DNA from: JABDGZ01 sp964483785
GTDB lineage: Bacteria; Omnitrophota; Gorgyraeia; Zapsychrales; Fredricksoniimonadaceae
Direction: 5' to 3'
DNA: 25,345 bases
NCBI GenBank assembly: GCA_964483785.1
Contig: CAZACW010000033.1
Location: forward strand, 1-25,345
Shown here piece by piece: positions 15,134 through 21,902 of this stretch (its first letter is position 1; each line of letters begins with the position of its first letter). The translations under genes and the position numbers were made by a program. The notes beneath the pieces are model-generated. The model was not told the DNA's origin. It ran no database searches and saw nothing but the letters and a program-made list of their open reading frames with translations.

Positions 15134-16719
15134 CAGACCTTGATGGCTTTGGCAAAAAGGATATTTTTGGTTTCGCGCAATTTCCCGATCACAGATTCAG
15201 GGATCTCGCTGTCTACATTCACGACGCTGACCGCCACCCCCTGCTGGTTTTCGCGGCCCAGGGTGATGCCCGCAATATTGATATTGTCCGCGGCCAGCAG
15301 GGTGCCGATGGCACCGACGATCCCGGGCTTGTCGTTGTTGTTGATATACAGCATATGGCCCTGGGGCACGGTCTCCACATAGACATTGTTGATCTTGACG
15401 ATGCGCGGCTGTTTATTGATGGACAAGGTGCCAAGCAGGGTAAAAGGCTCCTTGTCCGTCGTGATGTCCAGGCCGATGGCATTGACGTATTCGCCTTCCT
15501 GGTTGGAAATGGTCTCCTTGATGGTGATGCCGCGCTCCTTCATCATGTTTAAGGCATTGATGGAGTTGACGCCTTCGCCCAAGATCGGCGCTAAAAGGCC
15601 GTGGGACAAGGCCATGGTCACGGCCGTCACCTTTTCCTGGGCCACGGCGCCGCTGTAGGTGATGGTCACGGTGCTGATGCGTCCCTGCACCAATTGCCCT
15701 GCAAATTTGCCCATGCGCTCAGCCAGGCTCAAATAAGGTTCGATGGCTTTGTACGCTTCCAGGGACAAGGATGGAAAATTGGCCGCGTTGCGGATCCCCG
15801 CCCCTGAAAGCGCGTCCTTGACCGCGTGGGCAATCTCGATGGCCACGTTTAACTGGGCCTCGGAGGTTGATGCGCCCAAATGGGGTGTAGTCACACAGTT
15901 GTCTAATTGAAACAGCGGGGATTGAAAATCCGGCGGCTCAGCTTCATACACATCCAGGGCCGCTCCGGCAATGCGCTTCTCCTGCAAGGCCTTGATCAGG
16001 GCCGGCTCATCGATGATCCCGCCCCTGGCGCAATTGATCAGGCGCACGCTTTTTTTCATCATGGCGATTTGGGCTTCGCCGATCATATGGGTGGTTTCAT
16101 CGGTTTTGGGAATATGCACGGTGATGAAATCCGCGGTTGTGTAAATTGTGTTTAAATCCACGAGCTTGATCCCGTTTTTCTGGGCGATTTCAGCGGAAAG
16201 ATAAGGATCATAGCCTAAAATCACCATGCCAAAGGCCTGGGCCATCTTGGCCACAGTTGACCCGATGCGTCCAAGGCCGATGATGCCTAAGACCTTGCCA
16301 TAAAGCTCAACGCCGGTAAATTTGGAGCGCTCCCATTTGCCGGATTTGAGCGAGGCCACGGCCTGCGGGATATTGCGGGCCAGGGCCATGATCAAGCTCA
16401 TGGTCTGCTCGGCCGTCGAAGTGGTGTTGCCGGCCGGCGTGTTCATGGCCACGATCCCTTTTTTTGTGGCCGCAGGCAGGTCCACATTGTCCAGCCCCAC
16501 GCCTGCCCGGCCGATCACCTTCAAACGGTGGGCAGCCTCGATGATTTGGGAGGTGACCTGGGTGCCGGAGCGCACGATCAGGGCATCATAATCCTTGATG
16601 ATTTTCTGCAGTTCATCCGCCGGGATCCCGAATTTGCAATCCACGCTGAAGCGCTTGTCCGCGGTCAAAATATCCAGGCCTTCTTTTTCTAATTTATCAC
16701 TGACTAAAATCTTAAACAT
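15133..16719 (-). CDS. serA: D-3-phosphoglycerate dehydrogenase, long form with ACT domain
   Basis: SerA oxidises 3-phosphoglycerate to 3-phosphohydroxypyruvate with NAD, the first step of serine synthesis. The 528 residues comprise substrate- and NAD-binding domains, an ASB domain and a C-terminal ACT domain (about 455-528, including the YINNNDKPGIVGAIG stretch). The NAD loop is GLGRIGS (148-154). Catalytic residues are Arg232 (CARGGIID), Glu261 (YEAEPP) and His280 (TPHLGAS). This architecture is the long form of PHGDH, and the ACT domain suggests serine feedback. A GAGGA ribosome site lies before the ATG at 16719. It begins 9 nt after the aminotransferase stop, and the two enzymes would catalyse consecutive reactions. 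Confidence 0.98.
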   Translation of the reverse strand: MFKILVSDKLEKEGLDILTADKRFSVDCKFGIPADELQKIIKDYDALIVRSGTQVTSQIIEAAHRLKVIGRAGVGLDNVDLPAATKKGIVAMNTPAGNTTSTAEQTMSLIMALARNIPQAVASLKSGKWERSKFTGVELYGKVLGIIGLGRIGSTVAKMAQAFGMVILGYDPYLSAEIAQKNGIKLVDLNTIYTTADFITVHIPKTDETTHMIGEAQIAMMKKSVRLINCARGGIIDEPALIKALQEKRIAGAALDVYEAEPPDFQSPLFQLDNCVTTPHLGASTSEAQLNVAIEIAHAVKDALSGAGIRNAANFPSLSLEAYKAIEPYLSLAERMGKFAGQLVQGRISTVTITYSGAVAQEKVTAVTMALSHGLLAPILGEGVNSINALNMMKERGITIKETISNQEGEYVNAIGLDITTDKEPFTLLGTLSINKQPRIVKINNVYVETVPQGHMLYINNNDKPGIVGAIGTLLAADNINIAGITLGRENQQGVAVSVVNVDSEIPESVIGKLRETKNILFAKAIKV

Positions 16720-16728
16720 ATTTTTCCT

Positions 16729-17874
16729 CTAACTTTTAGCGTTGAGCGATTTCTGCGCCGCTGTCAAGGCCGCGCCCAGCTCGAATCGGTGCCCCATCTG
16801 ATGCAAGACCTTTTCCAGACAAGCCAGGCCGGTCAAAATATCATACTCATCCAAGGCGCCCATATGCGCCATGCGGATCACCTTGCCCTTCAAATGGTCC
16901 TGGCCGCCGGCAAAGGTGATGCCGTAGGTGTCCCTCATGGTCTTGGTCAATTTCTCGCCGTCAATATTAGCCGGGACCTTGACCGCGGTCAAGACATTGG
17001 TCGCGCACGAAGGGTCTGGAAACAATTCCAGGCCAATGGCCGCGCACCCGGCGCGCACCGCTTTTGCCAGATGGGCATAGCGGGCGAACATCGTGTTTAG
17101 ACCTTCCTTTTTAATCATATTCAAACTCTCGACCAAGGCGATCAAGATGCCGATGGCCGGAGTAAAGGGCGTGTCGATTTTGTCCATCGCTTTTTTGCAT
17201 TCACGCAGGTCAAAATAATAGCGCGGGCTGCTGCTCTTGTTGATCATCTCCAAAGCTTTGGGTGAGGCGCTGACAAAGGCCAGGCCAGGCGGCAGCATCA
17301 GGCCCTTGTGCGAACCTGAGACCACCACATCGCAATGCCATTCATCCGTCTTGATGTCCTGGACAGCCAGGCCTGAGACCGCATCCACGACCAGAACGGC
17401 CTTGCTCTGGCGCACCACCTCGCCGATGGCCTTGACATCCGGGGTGACGCCGGTCGAGGTCTCTGCCAGGGTGATGAACACGGCCTTGGCATCAGGATTG
17501 GCCTCGAGCAATGTTTTGATTTCAGCCGCAGTGGGCGCCTTGCCCCACTGCACCTTGTGCACCACGGTATTGGCTTGATAGGTCTGGCAAAGTTCCACCC
17601 AGCGCTCGCCGAATTTGCCGCCGTCAACCGCTATGGCCTTGTCTTTCGGGGACAATAGATTGACTACCGCCGCTTCCATGCCGCCGGAACCGGACGAGGT
17701 CAGGATGTAAATGTCATTTTGAGTTTGAAAAACTTCCTTCAGGCCTTCCAGTGCCTGCTTGATATTGTCCTGAAATTGCGGGGTGCGGTGATGGATGATG
17801 GGCCTGCCTAAGGCCTCGCATAATTGAGGAGGCACCTGGGTCGGTCCGGGGGTCAACAACAGATTGCGTTTCAT
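16729..17874 (-). CDS. Class-V aminotransferase, probable phosphoserine/serine-type
   Basis: This is a PLP-dependent enzyme of the alanine-glyoxylate/serine-pyruvate aminotransferase group. The 381 residues (from the ATG at 17874) start KRNLLLTPGPTQVPP, with SSGSGGMEAAVVN at the phosphate-binding site, Asp164 in VVDAVSG stacking on the cofactor, and the PLP lysine 190 in SGSHKGLMLPPGL. It is directly followed by serA, and no classical serC is in the window. By context it probably transaminates phosphohydroxypyruvate with glutamate to phosphoserine, as class-V enzymes of this type do in Thermotoga and methanogens. Glyoxylate or hydroxypyruvate as substrate cannot be excluded. The ATG at 17874 is better spaced from GAAAGG than the one at 17880. 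Confidence 0.88.
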   Translation of the reverse strand: MKRNLLLTPGPTQVPPQLCEALGRPIIHHRTPQFQDNIKQALEGLKEVFQTQNDIYILTSSGSGGMEAAVVNLLSPKDKAIAVDGGKFGERWVELCQTYQANTVVHKVQWGKAPTAAEIKTLLEANPDAKAVFITLAETSTGVTPDVKAIGEVVRQSKAVLVVDAVSGLAVQDIKTDEWHCDVVVSGSHKGLMLPPGLAFVSASPKALEMINKSSSPRYYFDLRECKKAMDKIDTPFTPAIGILIALVESLNMIKKEGLNTMFARYAHLAKAVRAGCAAIGLELFPDPSCATNVLTAVKVPANIDGEKLTKTMRDTYGITFAGGQDHLKGKVIRMAHMGALDEYDILTGLACLEKVLHQMGHRFELGAALTAAQKSLNAKS

Positions 17875-17881
17875 GCACATG

Positions 17882-17887
17882 CCTTTC
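17882..17887 (-). promoter_or_regulatory. Ribosome binding site deciding the aminotransferase start
   Basis: GAAAGG on the minus strand is 7 nt before the ATG at 17874 but only 1 nt before the in-frame ATG at 17880. The spacing favours the inner start, which also gives the usual family N-terminus MKRNLLLTPGP. Confidence 0.6.
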
Positions 17888-17903
17888 TATAAAGATCCCT
17901 TGC

Positions 17904-17929
17904 CAGCCGGCTTTAGGATGAGGCCTAAC
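17904..17929. repeat. 26-nt intergenic repeat, copy 1
   Basis: This 26-nt sequence begins CAGCCGGCTTTAGGATGA on the plus strand and matches 20495-20520 at 24 of 26 positions. It contains the self-complementary AGCCGGCT. It ends exactly 13 nt from the clpP stop codon and lies between clpP and the aminotransferase gene. In this copy the minus strand also has TGAGGC and GCCTCA, which can form a 6-bp stem across the repeat edge. It is probably a small dispersed element or a shared mRNA 3'-end signal. Confidence 0.8.
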
Positions 17930-17942
17930 ATCGCCTCAAACG

Positions 17943-18551
17943 TCATTTGACGGCTTCACCGAAATGGGCAATGACGCCGTCGACCAAACCATAGTCCTTG
18001 GATTCCTGGGCAGACATGAAAAAATCCCTGTCCGTGTCCTTGACGATCTTGTCCAGCGGCTGTTGGGTGTGATGGGCCAAAATCCGGTTTAATTCGTCCT
18101 TCATGCGCAAAATTTCCTGGGCCTGGATATGGATATCGCTGGCCGTGCCCTGCGTGCCGCCCCAGGGCTGATGGATCATGATGCGGGCATTGGGCAGGGC
18201 ATAGCGCTTGCCCTTGGCCCCGGCGGTAAGCAGAACAGCGCCCATGCTCGCGGCCTGGCCGACGCAGCAGGTCACCACATCAGGCTGCACATACTGCATC
18301 GTGTCATAAATGGCCAGACCCGCGGTCACGGAGCCGCCCGGCGAATTGATGTATAAAAAAATGTCCTTTTCCTTGTCTTCGGACTGCAAAAATAAAAGCT
18401 GGGCGATGATCAGATTGGCCACATGATCATCCACCGCGGTGCCCAAAAAGACAATCCTTTCTTTCAAGAGCCTGGAATAAATGTCATACGCGCGCTCGCC
18501 GTGGCTGGTTTTTTCAACGACCATTGGGACTAAAATTTGGGCCTTTTCCAT
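17943..18551 (-). CDS. clpP: ATP-dependent Clp protease proteolytic subunit
   Basis: ClpP is the barrel-forming serine protease that degrades substrates unfolded by ClpX or ClpA. The 202 residues contain the oxyanion region INSPGGSVTAGLAIYD (69-84) and the catalytic triad Ser102 (GQAASMGA), His127 (MIHQPWGG) and Asp176 (DRDFF). The N-terminal peptide ILVPMVVEKTSHGERAYDIY is typical, and the length is standard. The ATG at 18551 is 9 nt after the tig stop, with GGAG before it. The tig-clpP pair is conserved in bacteria, but the usual clpX next to it is missing; an intergenic repeat and an aminotransferase follow. Confidence 0.98.
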   Translation of the reverse strand: MEKAQILVPMVVEKTSHGERAYDIYSRLLKERIVFLGTAVDDHVANLIIAQLLFLQSEDKEKDIFLYINSPGGSVTAGLAIYDTMQYVQPDVVTCCVGQAASMGAVLLTAGAKGKRYALPNARIMIHQPWGGTQGTASDIHIQAQEILRMKDELNRILAHHTQQPLDKIVKDTDRDFFMSAQESKDYGLVDGVIAHFGEAVK

Positions 18552-18560
18552 GGGATCTCC

Positions 18561-19496
18561 TTATTTAACATCCGTCCATTTTGCTTCTTTCAACAAAAAT
18601 GCCATCACCTTGGCCGGGACGCTTTCCTGCCCGCCTTCTTCATGATGATGCTCGTGCCCGTCATCGTGGTGGTGGTGCTCGGCGGTGATGTTTTCGAGCT
18701 TGGCAATCTCTTCCAAAATCAAATAAATCTTCACCTCTTTTTCAACCACCGGACCCAGCTGCGCGCGCAGTTCCTCTTCCTTTTGCTTCAAGGCCTCTTC
18801 AGTCGATCCCTGGGATTTCAAACGGCGCAGGGCCTCATGGATCCTGTATTCCAGCTGGCGCTTGACCAGGGATTGCGGAACAGTCAGTTTAGCATATTTG
18901 AGCAATTCTTCCACAATTTGATTTTCCACATCAACGCGATTATGGCGATCCTTGTCGAATTCCAACTGGTGCTTGAGCGCCTTCTTGAATTCTTCCAGGC
19001 TGGGAAAACCCATGCCTTTGGCAAAATCATCATCGATTTTGATGTCCTGCTCTCCGCGGCCTTTCTTGAAAAATTCCAGGGTCTTCTGGACCTCCTCCTC
19101 GGTGACATCGCTCGTCTTGCGCTTGATGGCGATCCCTTTATATTGGCTGATGTTGACTTGCGGCCGGATATCGAGCGTCGCGGTAAAGGTCAGCACCCCG
19201 TCCTTGAGGCTGACGTCGGTGATTTCCGGCAGGTCAATGGGATTCAGCTGATGCTGATGCAGGCCGTCATGATAGGCCTGCGGGATGATTTTCTTGATGG
19301 TCTCGTCCTTGGCCAATTGGCCGTGGGTGGTCATCAGGATGTGGCGCGGCACCTTGCCCGGCCGAAAACCCTTGACCTTGGCATGTTTGCCGATTTCCGT
19401 ATAAATGACATCCATGGCCTCGGTGACCTTTTCCCGAGGGACCGTAAACTTCATTTCACGCCGTAAGGCATCCACCTTCTTCAAATCGACCTTCAT
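18561..19496 (-). CDS. tig: Trigger factor lacking the PPIase domain
   Basis: Trigger factor is the ribosome-bound chaperone that meets nascent chains. The 311 residues have the ribosome-binding N-domain with GFRPGKVPR (43-51) and a substrate-binding C-domain from about 150 onward. In the usual protein of about 430 residues, an FKBP-type prolyl isomerase domain sits between them. Here VTEEEVQKTLEFFKKGRGEQ (131-150) runs straight into the DDDFAKGMGFPSLEEF element that opens the C-domain. The PPIase domain is thus cleanly absent. A His-rich stretch, EHHHHDDGHEHHH (273-285), lies near the C-terminus and could bind metal. The ATG at 19496 is preferred because AGAGGG is placed correctly before it; an ATG at 19511 has none. 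Confidence 0.94.
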   Translation of the reverse strand: MKVDLKKVDALRREMKFTVPREKVTEAMDVIYTEIGKHAKVKGFRPGKVPRHILMTTHGQLAKDETIKKIIPQAYHDGLHQHQLNPIDLPEITDVSLKDGVLTFTATLDIRPQVNISQYKGIAIKRKTSDVTEEEVQKTLEFFKKGRGEQDIKIDDDFAKGMGFPSLEEFKKALKHQLEFDKDRHNRVDVENQIVEELLKYAKLTVPQSLVKRQLEYRIHEALRRLKSQGSTEEALKQKEEELRAQLGPVVEKEVKIYLILEEIAKLENITAEHHHHDDGHEHHHEEGGQESVPAKVMAFLLKEAKWTDVK

Positions 19497-19516
19497 GTTG
19501 TTCCCTCTCATTCGAC

Positions 19517-19734
19517 TTCGATTAACGTCAGTTCGACATAACGCTATCTATGGGCATGCAAGGATATGTTTTTTCACGGCGACGCGCCCCCCAACCCCCC
19601 AAACGCGGCGCTTTGGGGCTACAAAAGAGAACATTTGTAAGCAGCCCCTGCGCGCCTGGGGGGAAAAGCGCATCGCCTTATCAAAAACATATCCTTGCAT
19701 GCCTTTCTCAATATGTCGAACTCACATTCGATTA
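19517..19734. mobile_element. MITE-like long hairpin element with 8-bp direct repeats
   Basis: An 8-bp sequence, TTCGATTA, occurs at 19517-19524 and 19727-19734. Almost all bases between form one long hairpin: 19527-19540 with 19712-19725 (13 of 14), 19553-19573 with 19683-19703 (21 of 21), 19578-19587 with 19668-19677 (9 of 10), a C-run with a G-run (19595-19600, 19658-19663), 19607-19611 with 19652-19656, and 19615-19625 with 19634-19638 plus 19643-19648. The loop is about 8 nt. There is no meaningful reading frame inside. Flanking repeats plus terminal inverted repeats suggest a small non-autonomous element, although the ends are not perfectly aligned with the direct repeats. A large structured RNA in the tig leader is the alternative. 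The rest of the 263-nt gap shows nothing clear. Confidence 0.55.
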
Positions 19735-19759
19735 GTTTGTTGCTCTGGGCCGCTTTTCT

Positions 19760-20482
19760 TTACATGGTAAAACGTTCGCCCAAATAAATTTTCCTGGCCT
19801 TGGGATCATTGATCAAGTCCTGCGCGGTCCCGGAAATCAAGACCCGTCCGTCCGCCACCAAATAAGCCCGGTCGGTAATGGACAAGGTCTCGCGGACATT
19901 ATGGTCGGTCAATAAAATCCCCAGCCCTTTTTTCTTCAAGTCCTTGATGATTTCCTGGGCCTCGGCCACGACAATGGGATCGATCCCGGAAAAAGGCTCA
20001 TCCAACAGCAAGAACGATGGATTGGTCACCAGGGCCCGGGTGATCTCCAGCCGGCGGCGTTCTCCGCCGGACAGCGTATAGGCCTTGGCCCGGGCCAAAT
20101 GCGCGATGTTCAGCTCTTCCAGCAGGGATTCCAATCTCCGCTTTCTCTCCGAAGGGCTGATCGGCAGCGTCTCCAGCACGGCCATGATGTTCTGCTCAAC
20201 AGTCAGTTTCCTGAATATCGAACTTTCCTGGGCCAAATAACCCATGCCCAGGCGGCAGCGTTCATGAATAGGTTTGCGGGTGATATCATCCTGGTCAAAG
20301 ATCACCTGGCCTTCTTCGGGGCTGATAATGCCCACCACCATGTAAAAGCTGGTGGTCTTGCCCGCGCCGTTAGGGCCCAAAAGCCCCACGATTTCCGAAC
20401 GGCCGACGGTAATGCTCAATCCGTCCACCACGCGGCGGCCCGCGTACACCTTCACGAGATTTTTAGCTTCAAGTAAACGCAT
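19760..20482 (-). CDS. lptB: LPS export ABC transporter ATPase LptB
   Basis: LptB is the cytoplasmic ATPase dimer that drives LPS extraction from the inner membrane with LptF/LptG. The 240 residues show Walker A GPNGAGKT (36-43), the Q-loop Gln85 in YLAQESSIFRKLTVEQNI (a strong LptB marker), the signature LSGGERRR (137-144), Walker B FLLLDEPFSGIDP (157-169) and the switch His194 in LTDHNVRET. The C-terminal stretch YLVADGRVLISGTAQDLINDPKARKIYLG is also LptB-like. It follows the LptA-like gene, as in many Gram-negatives, but the usual downstream rpoN and hpf are missing; the hairpin element and tig come next. No clear ribosome site is seen, because the upstream bases are A-rich. Confidence 0.97.
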   Translation of the reverse strand: MRLLEAKNLVKVYAGRRVVDGLSITVGRSEIVGLLGPNGAGKTTSFYMVVGIISPEEGQVIFDQDDITRKPIHERCRLGMGYLAQESSIFRKLTVEQNIMAVLETLPISPSERKRRLESLLEELNIAHLARAKAYTLSGGERRRLEITRALVTNPSFLLLDEPFSGIDPIVVAEAQEIIKDLKKKGLGILLTDHNVRETLSITDRAYLVADGRVLISGTAQDLINDPKARKIYLGERFTM

Positions 20483-20494
20483 AGGATTTTTTAT

Positions 20495-20520
20495 CAGCCG
20501 GCTTTAGGATGACGCCTGAC
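20495..20520. repeat. 26-nt intergenic repeat, copy 2
   Basis: This copy matches 17904-17929 at 24 of 26 positions, with the same plus-strand orientation. It ends 13 nt from the stop codon of the LptC/LptA-like gene, the same distance as copy 1 from clpP. It fills most of the 51-nt gap before lptB. The central AGCCGGCT palindrome is unchanged, and the two mismatches fall in the last eight bases. Confidence 0.8.
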
Positions 20521-20533
20521 GTTTCTGAGGGCC

Positions 20534-21400
20534 TCATTTGCCCAAAGGTTGGAACAAGCCGTCGCCCTTGGTGCTGCCGGTATCAAAGACGATCTTGGGC
20601 CGGCCGATCATGGTCAAAACCTGGGTATCGCCCTGGTAAATCATCTTGTCCGCGTAAGAGACATCCGGGCCCTGGATGGCCTTGACATGCCCCAGACAAA
20701 CCGCTTTTTTGATTTTGTGCGTCGCGGAATTAAACCAAATCTGCATTTTATCGCAATGCAGTTCGCGCCCGGTGGATGCTTCCACGGCAATGACATGATC
20801 GTTGAATTCCGCGTACGAGGAGGCCTGGTTCATTTCCATCGGCCCGTCCGAGGTCACGGTCACGATCTGGTCATCCTGCTCATCTTCCGTCTGGGTATGC
20901 ACCTTGGCCTTGACATGCTTGTTGATCTTGGCCTTCTTTAAATTCGGATGCGCGGTCAGGCCCTCGCCGGTGATCACCCCCTGGTCATCGACGATCTTGA
21001 CCGGGTCCCGGGTGCTCACCAAGTCTTTGTTGCGGTTCCAGTCCAAGGTGTCCGTGGTCATCTGGGTGCCGCGGTCCTTGGAGGTGATCACCACATCATC
21101 CTGCAGGTGCACGTTGCCGTTGGCCTTGTCAATGGTGCCGTGTTTGGCGGTCAGATTGGTGGTCTGACTGCCGTAGAAATTGGCATCCACATTGGTGATC
21201 TGGATATTGGAATCCGTGATATTGGCCTTGGTGCCGTTGACATCCCAGGTCTTCTCGCCGGTATTATTGTTATAGCCGTTGAGATTAAAGCCCTGCAATT
21301 GCTGAGAAGAAGGCGATGATTCCACACTTTCATCGCCCCAAGCCGTCAGGGGCCCAAGCAGGGCCAAAAGCAAAAATATTCCGTTCATTTTATTGTGCAT
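20534..21400 (-). CDS. lptA: Periplasmic LptC/LptA-like LPS transport protein
   Basis: This protein would form part of the periplasmic bridge carrying LPS to the outer membrane. The 288 residues start with a signal peptide (NGIFLLLALLGPLTAWG, likely cleaved near residue 22). The first half (about 36-170) is LptC-like: GEKTWDVNGTKANI and a repeated beta pattern with VDANFYG, GTIDKANGNVHLQDDVVI and LTAHPNLKKAKI. The second half (about 182-273) is OstA/LptA-like: TSDGPMEMNQASSYAEFNDHV, then LHCDKMQIWFN, HVKAIQGPDVSYADKMIY and GRPKIV. Standard LptA is about 180 residues, so this looks like an LptC and LptA unit in one chain. The membrane anchor of LptC is replaced by the signal peptide, if cleaved. 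It overlaps kdsC by 11 nt and precedes lptB. Confidence 0.85.
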   Translation of the reverse strand: MHNKMNGIFLLLALLGPLTAWGDESVESSPSSQQLQGFNLNGYNNNTGEKTWDVNGTKANITDSNIQITNVDANFYGSQTTNLTAKHGTIDKANGNVHLQDDVVITSKDRGTQMTTDTLDWNRNKDLVSTRDPVKIVDDQGVITGEGLTAHPNLKKAKINKHVKAKVHTQTEDEQDDQIVTVTSDGPMEMNQASSYAEFNDHVIAVEASTGRELHCDKMQIWFNSATHKIKKAVCLGHVKAIQGPDVSYADKMIYQGDTQVLTMIGRPKIVFDTGSTKGDGLFQPLGK

Positions 21401-21902
21401 AGAGTTTTGGCTCCCAATGTCCCTGGGCCTTTAATATCATTTCCACCACTTCCCGCACCGCTCCCCTTCCGCCTGGTTTCGCGGTGATATAATGGGCGAT
21501 TTGCTTCACTTCAAAAACCGCGTTGGCCACCGCAACGCTCAAGCCGCAGCGGCGCATGACGCCGATATCCGCCACATCATCGCCCATAAAGCAGACTTCC
21601 TCGTCCTTGACCTTCAATTCTTTAAGCATACTTTCATAAGCGCCGGCCTTCGGATAAACGCCGACGTAAACCTTGTCGATCTTCAAATCCTTGACGCGAT
21701 GAAGGGCGGCCTCCGACGGCCTGGCGGAAATGACCGCGGTTTTCAGCCCGCATTTCTGCCAAAACACGATGCCAAAACCGTCCTGCACATCAAAATTTTT
21801 GGTCTCCACCCCGTTGCTGTCGATGATGATGCGCCCATCGGTCAGCACCCCGTCCATGTCCATGCCTAAGACCTTGATCTTGGTCAATGCCTCATGGATC
21901 AT
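21390..21902 (-). CDS. kdsC: 3-Deoxy-D-manno-octulosonate 8-phosphate phosphatase
   Basis: KdsC removes the phosphate of Kdo-8-phosphate to give Kdo. The 170 residues form a C0-type HAD fold with catalytic Asp15 and Asp17 in MDMDGVLTDG, the second motif ISARPS, and the metal-binding FMGDDVADIGVM with a preceding Lys in VKDEEVC. The length is typical of the tetrameric KdsC family. The nearest relatives with another role are the N-terminal domains of CMP-sialate synthetases, but the location between kdsD and the LptA-like gene makes KdsC clear. It begins in an ATGA overlap with kdsD. Confidence 0.95.
   Translation of the reverse strand: MIHEALTKIKVLGMDMDGVLTDGRIIIDSNGVETKNFDVQDGFGIVFWQKCGLKTAVISARPSEAALHRVKDLKIDKVYVGVYPKAGAYESMLKELKVKDEEVCFMGDDVADIGVMRRCGLSVAVANAVFEVKQIAHYITAKPGGRGAVREVVEMILKAQGHWEPKLYAQ

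Noticed and set aside
19527..19725. Hairpin element as an integron attC site
   Set aside because: Long imperfect hairpins with unpaired parts are typical of attC, but I find no GTTRRRY/RYYYAAC core-site pair at the ends, no cassette array and no integrase gene.
19405..19770. Plus-strand open frames crossing the hairpin element
   Set aside because: They run through the inverted arms, overlap tig on the opposite strand, and have neither a ribosome site nor protein-like composition.
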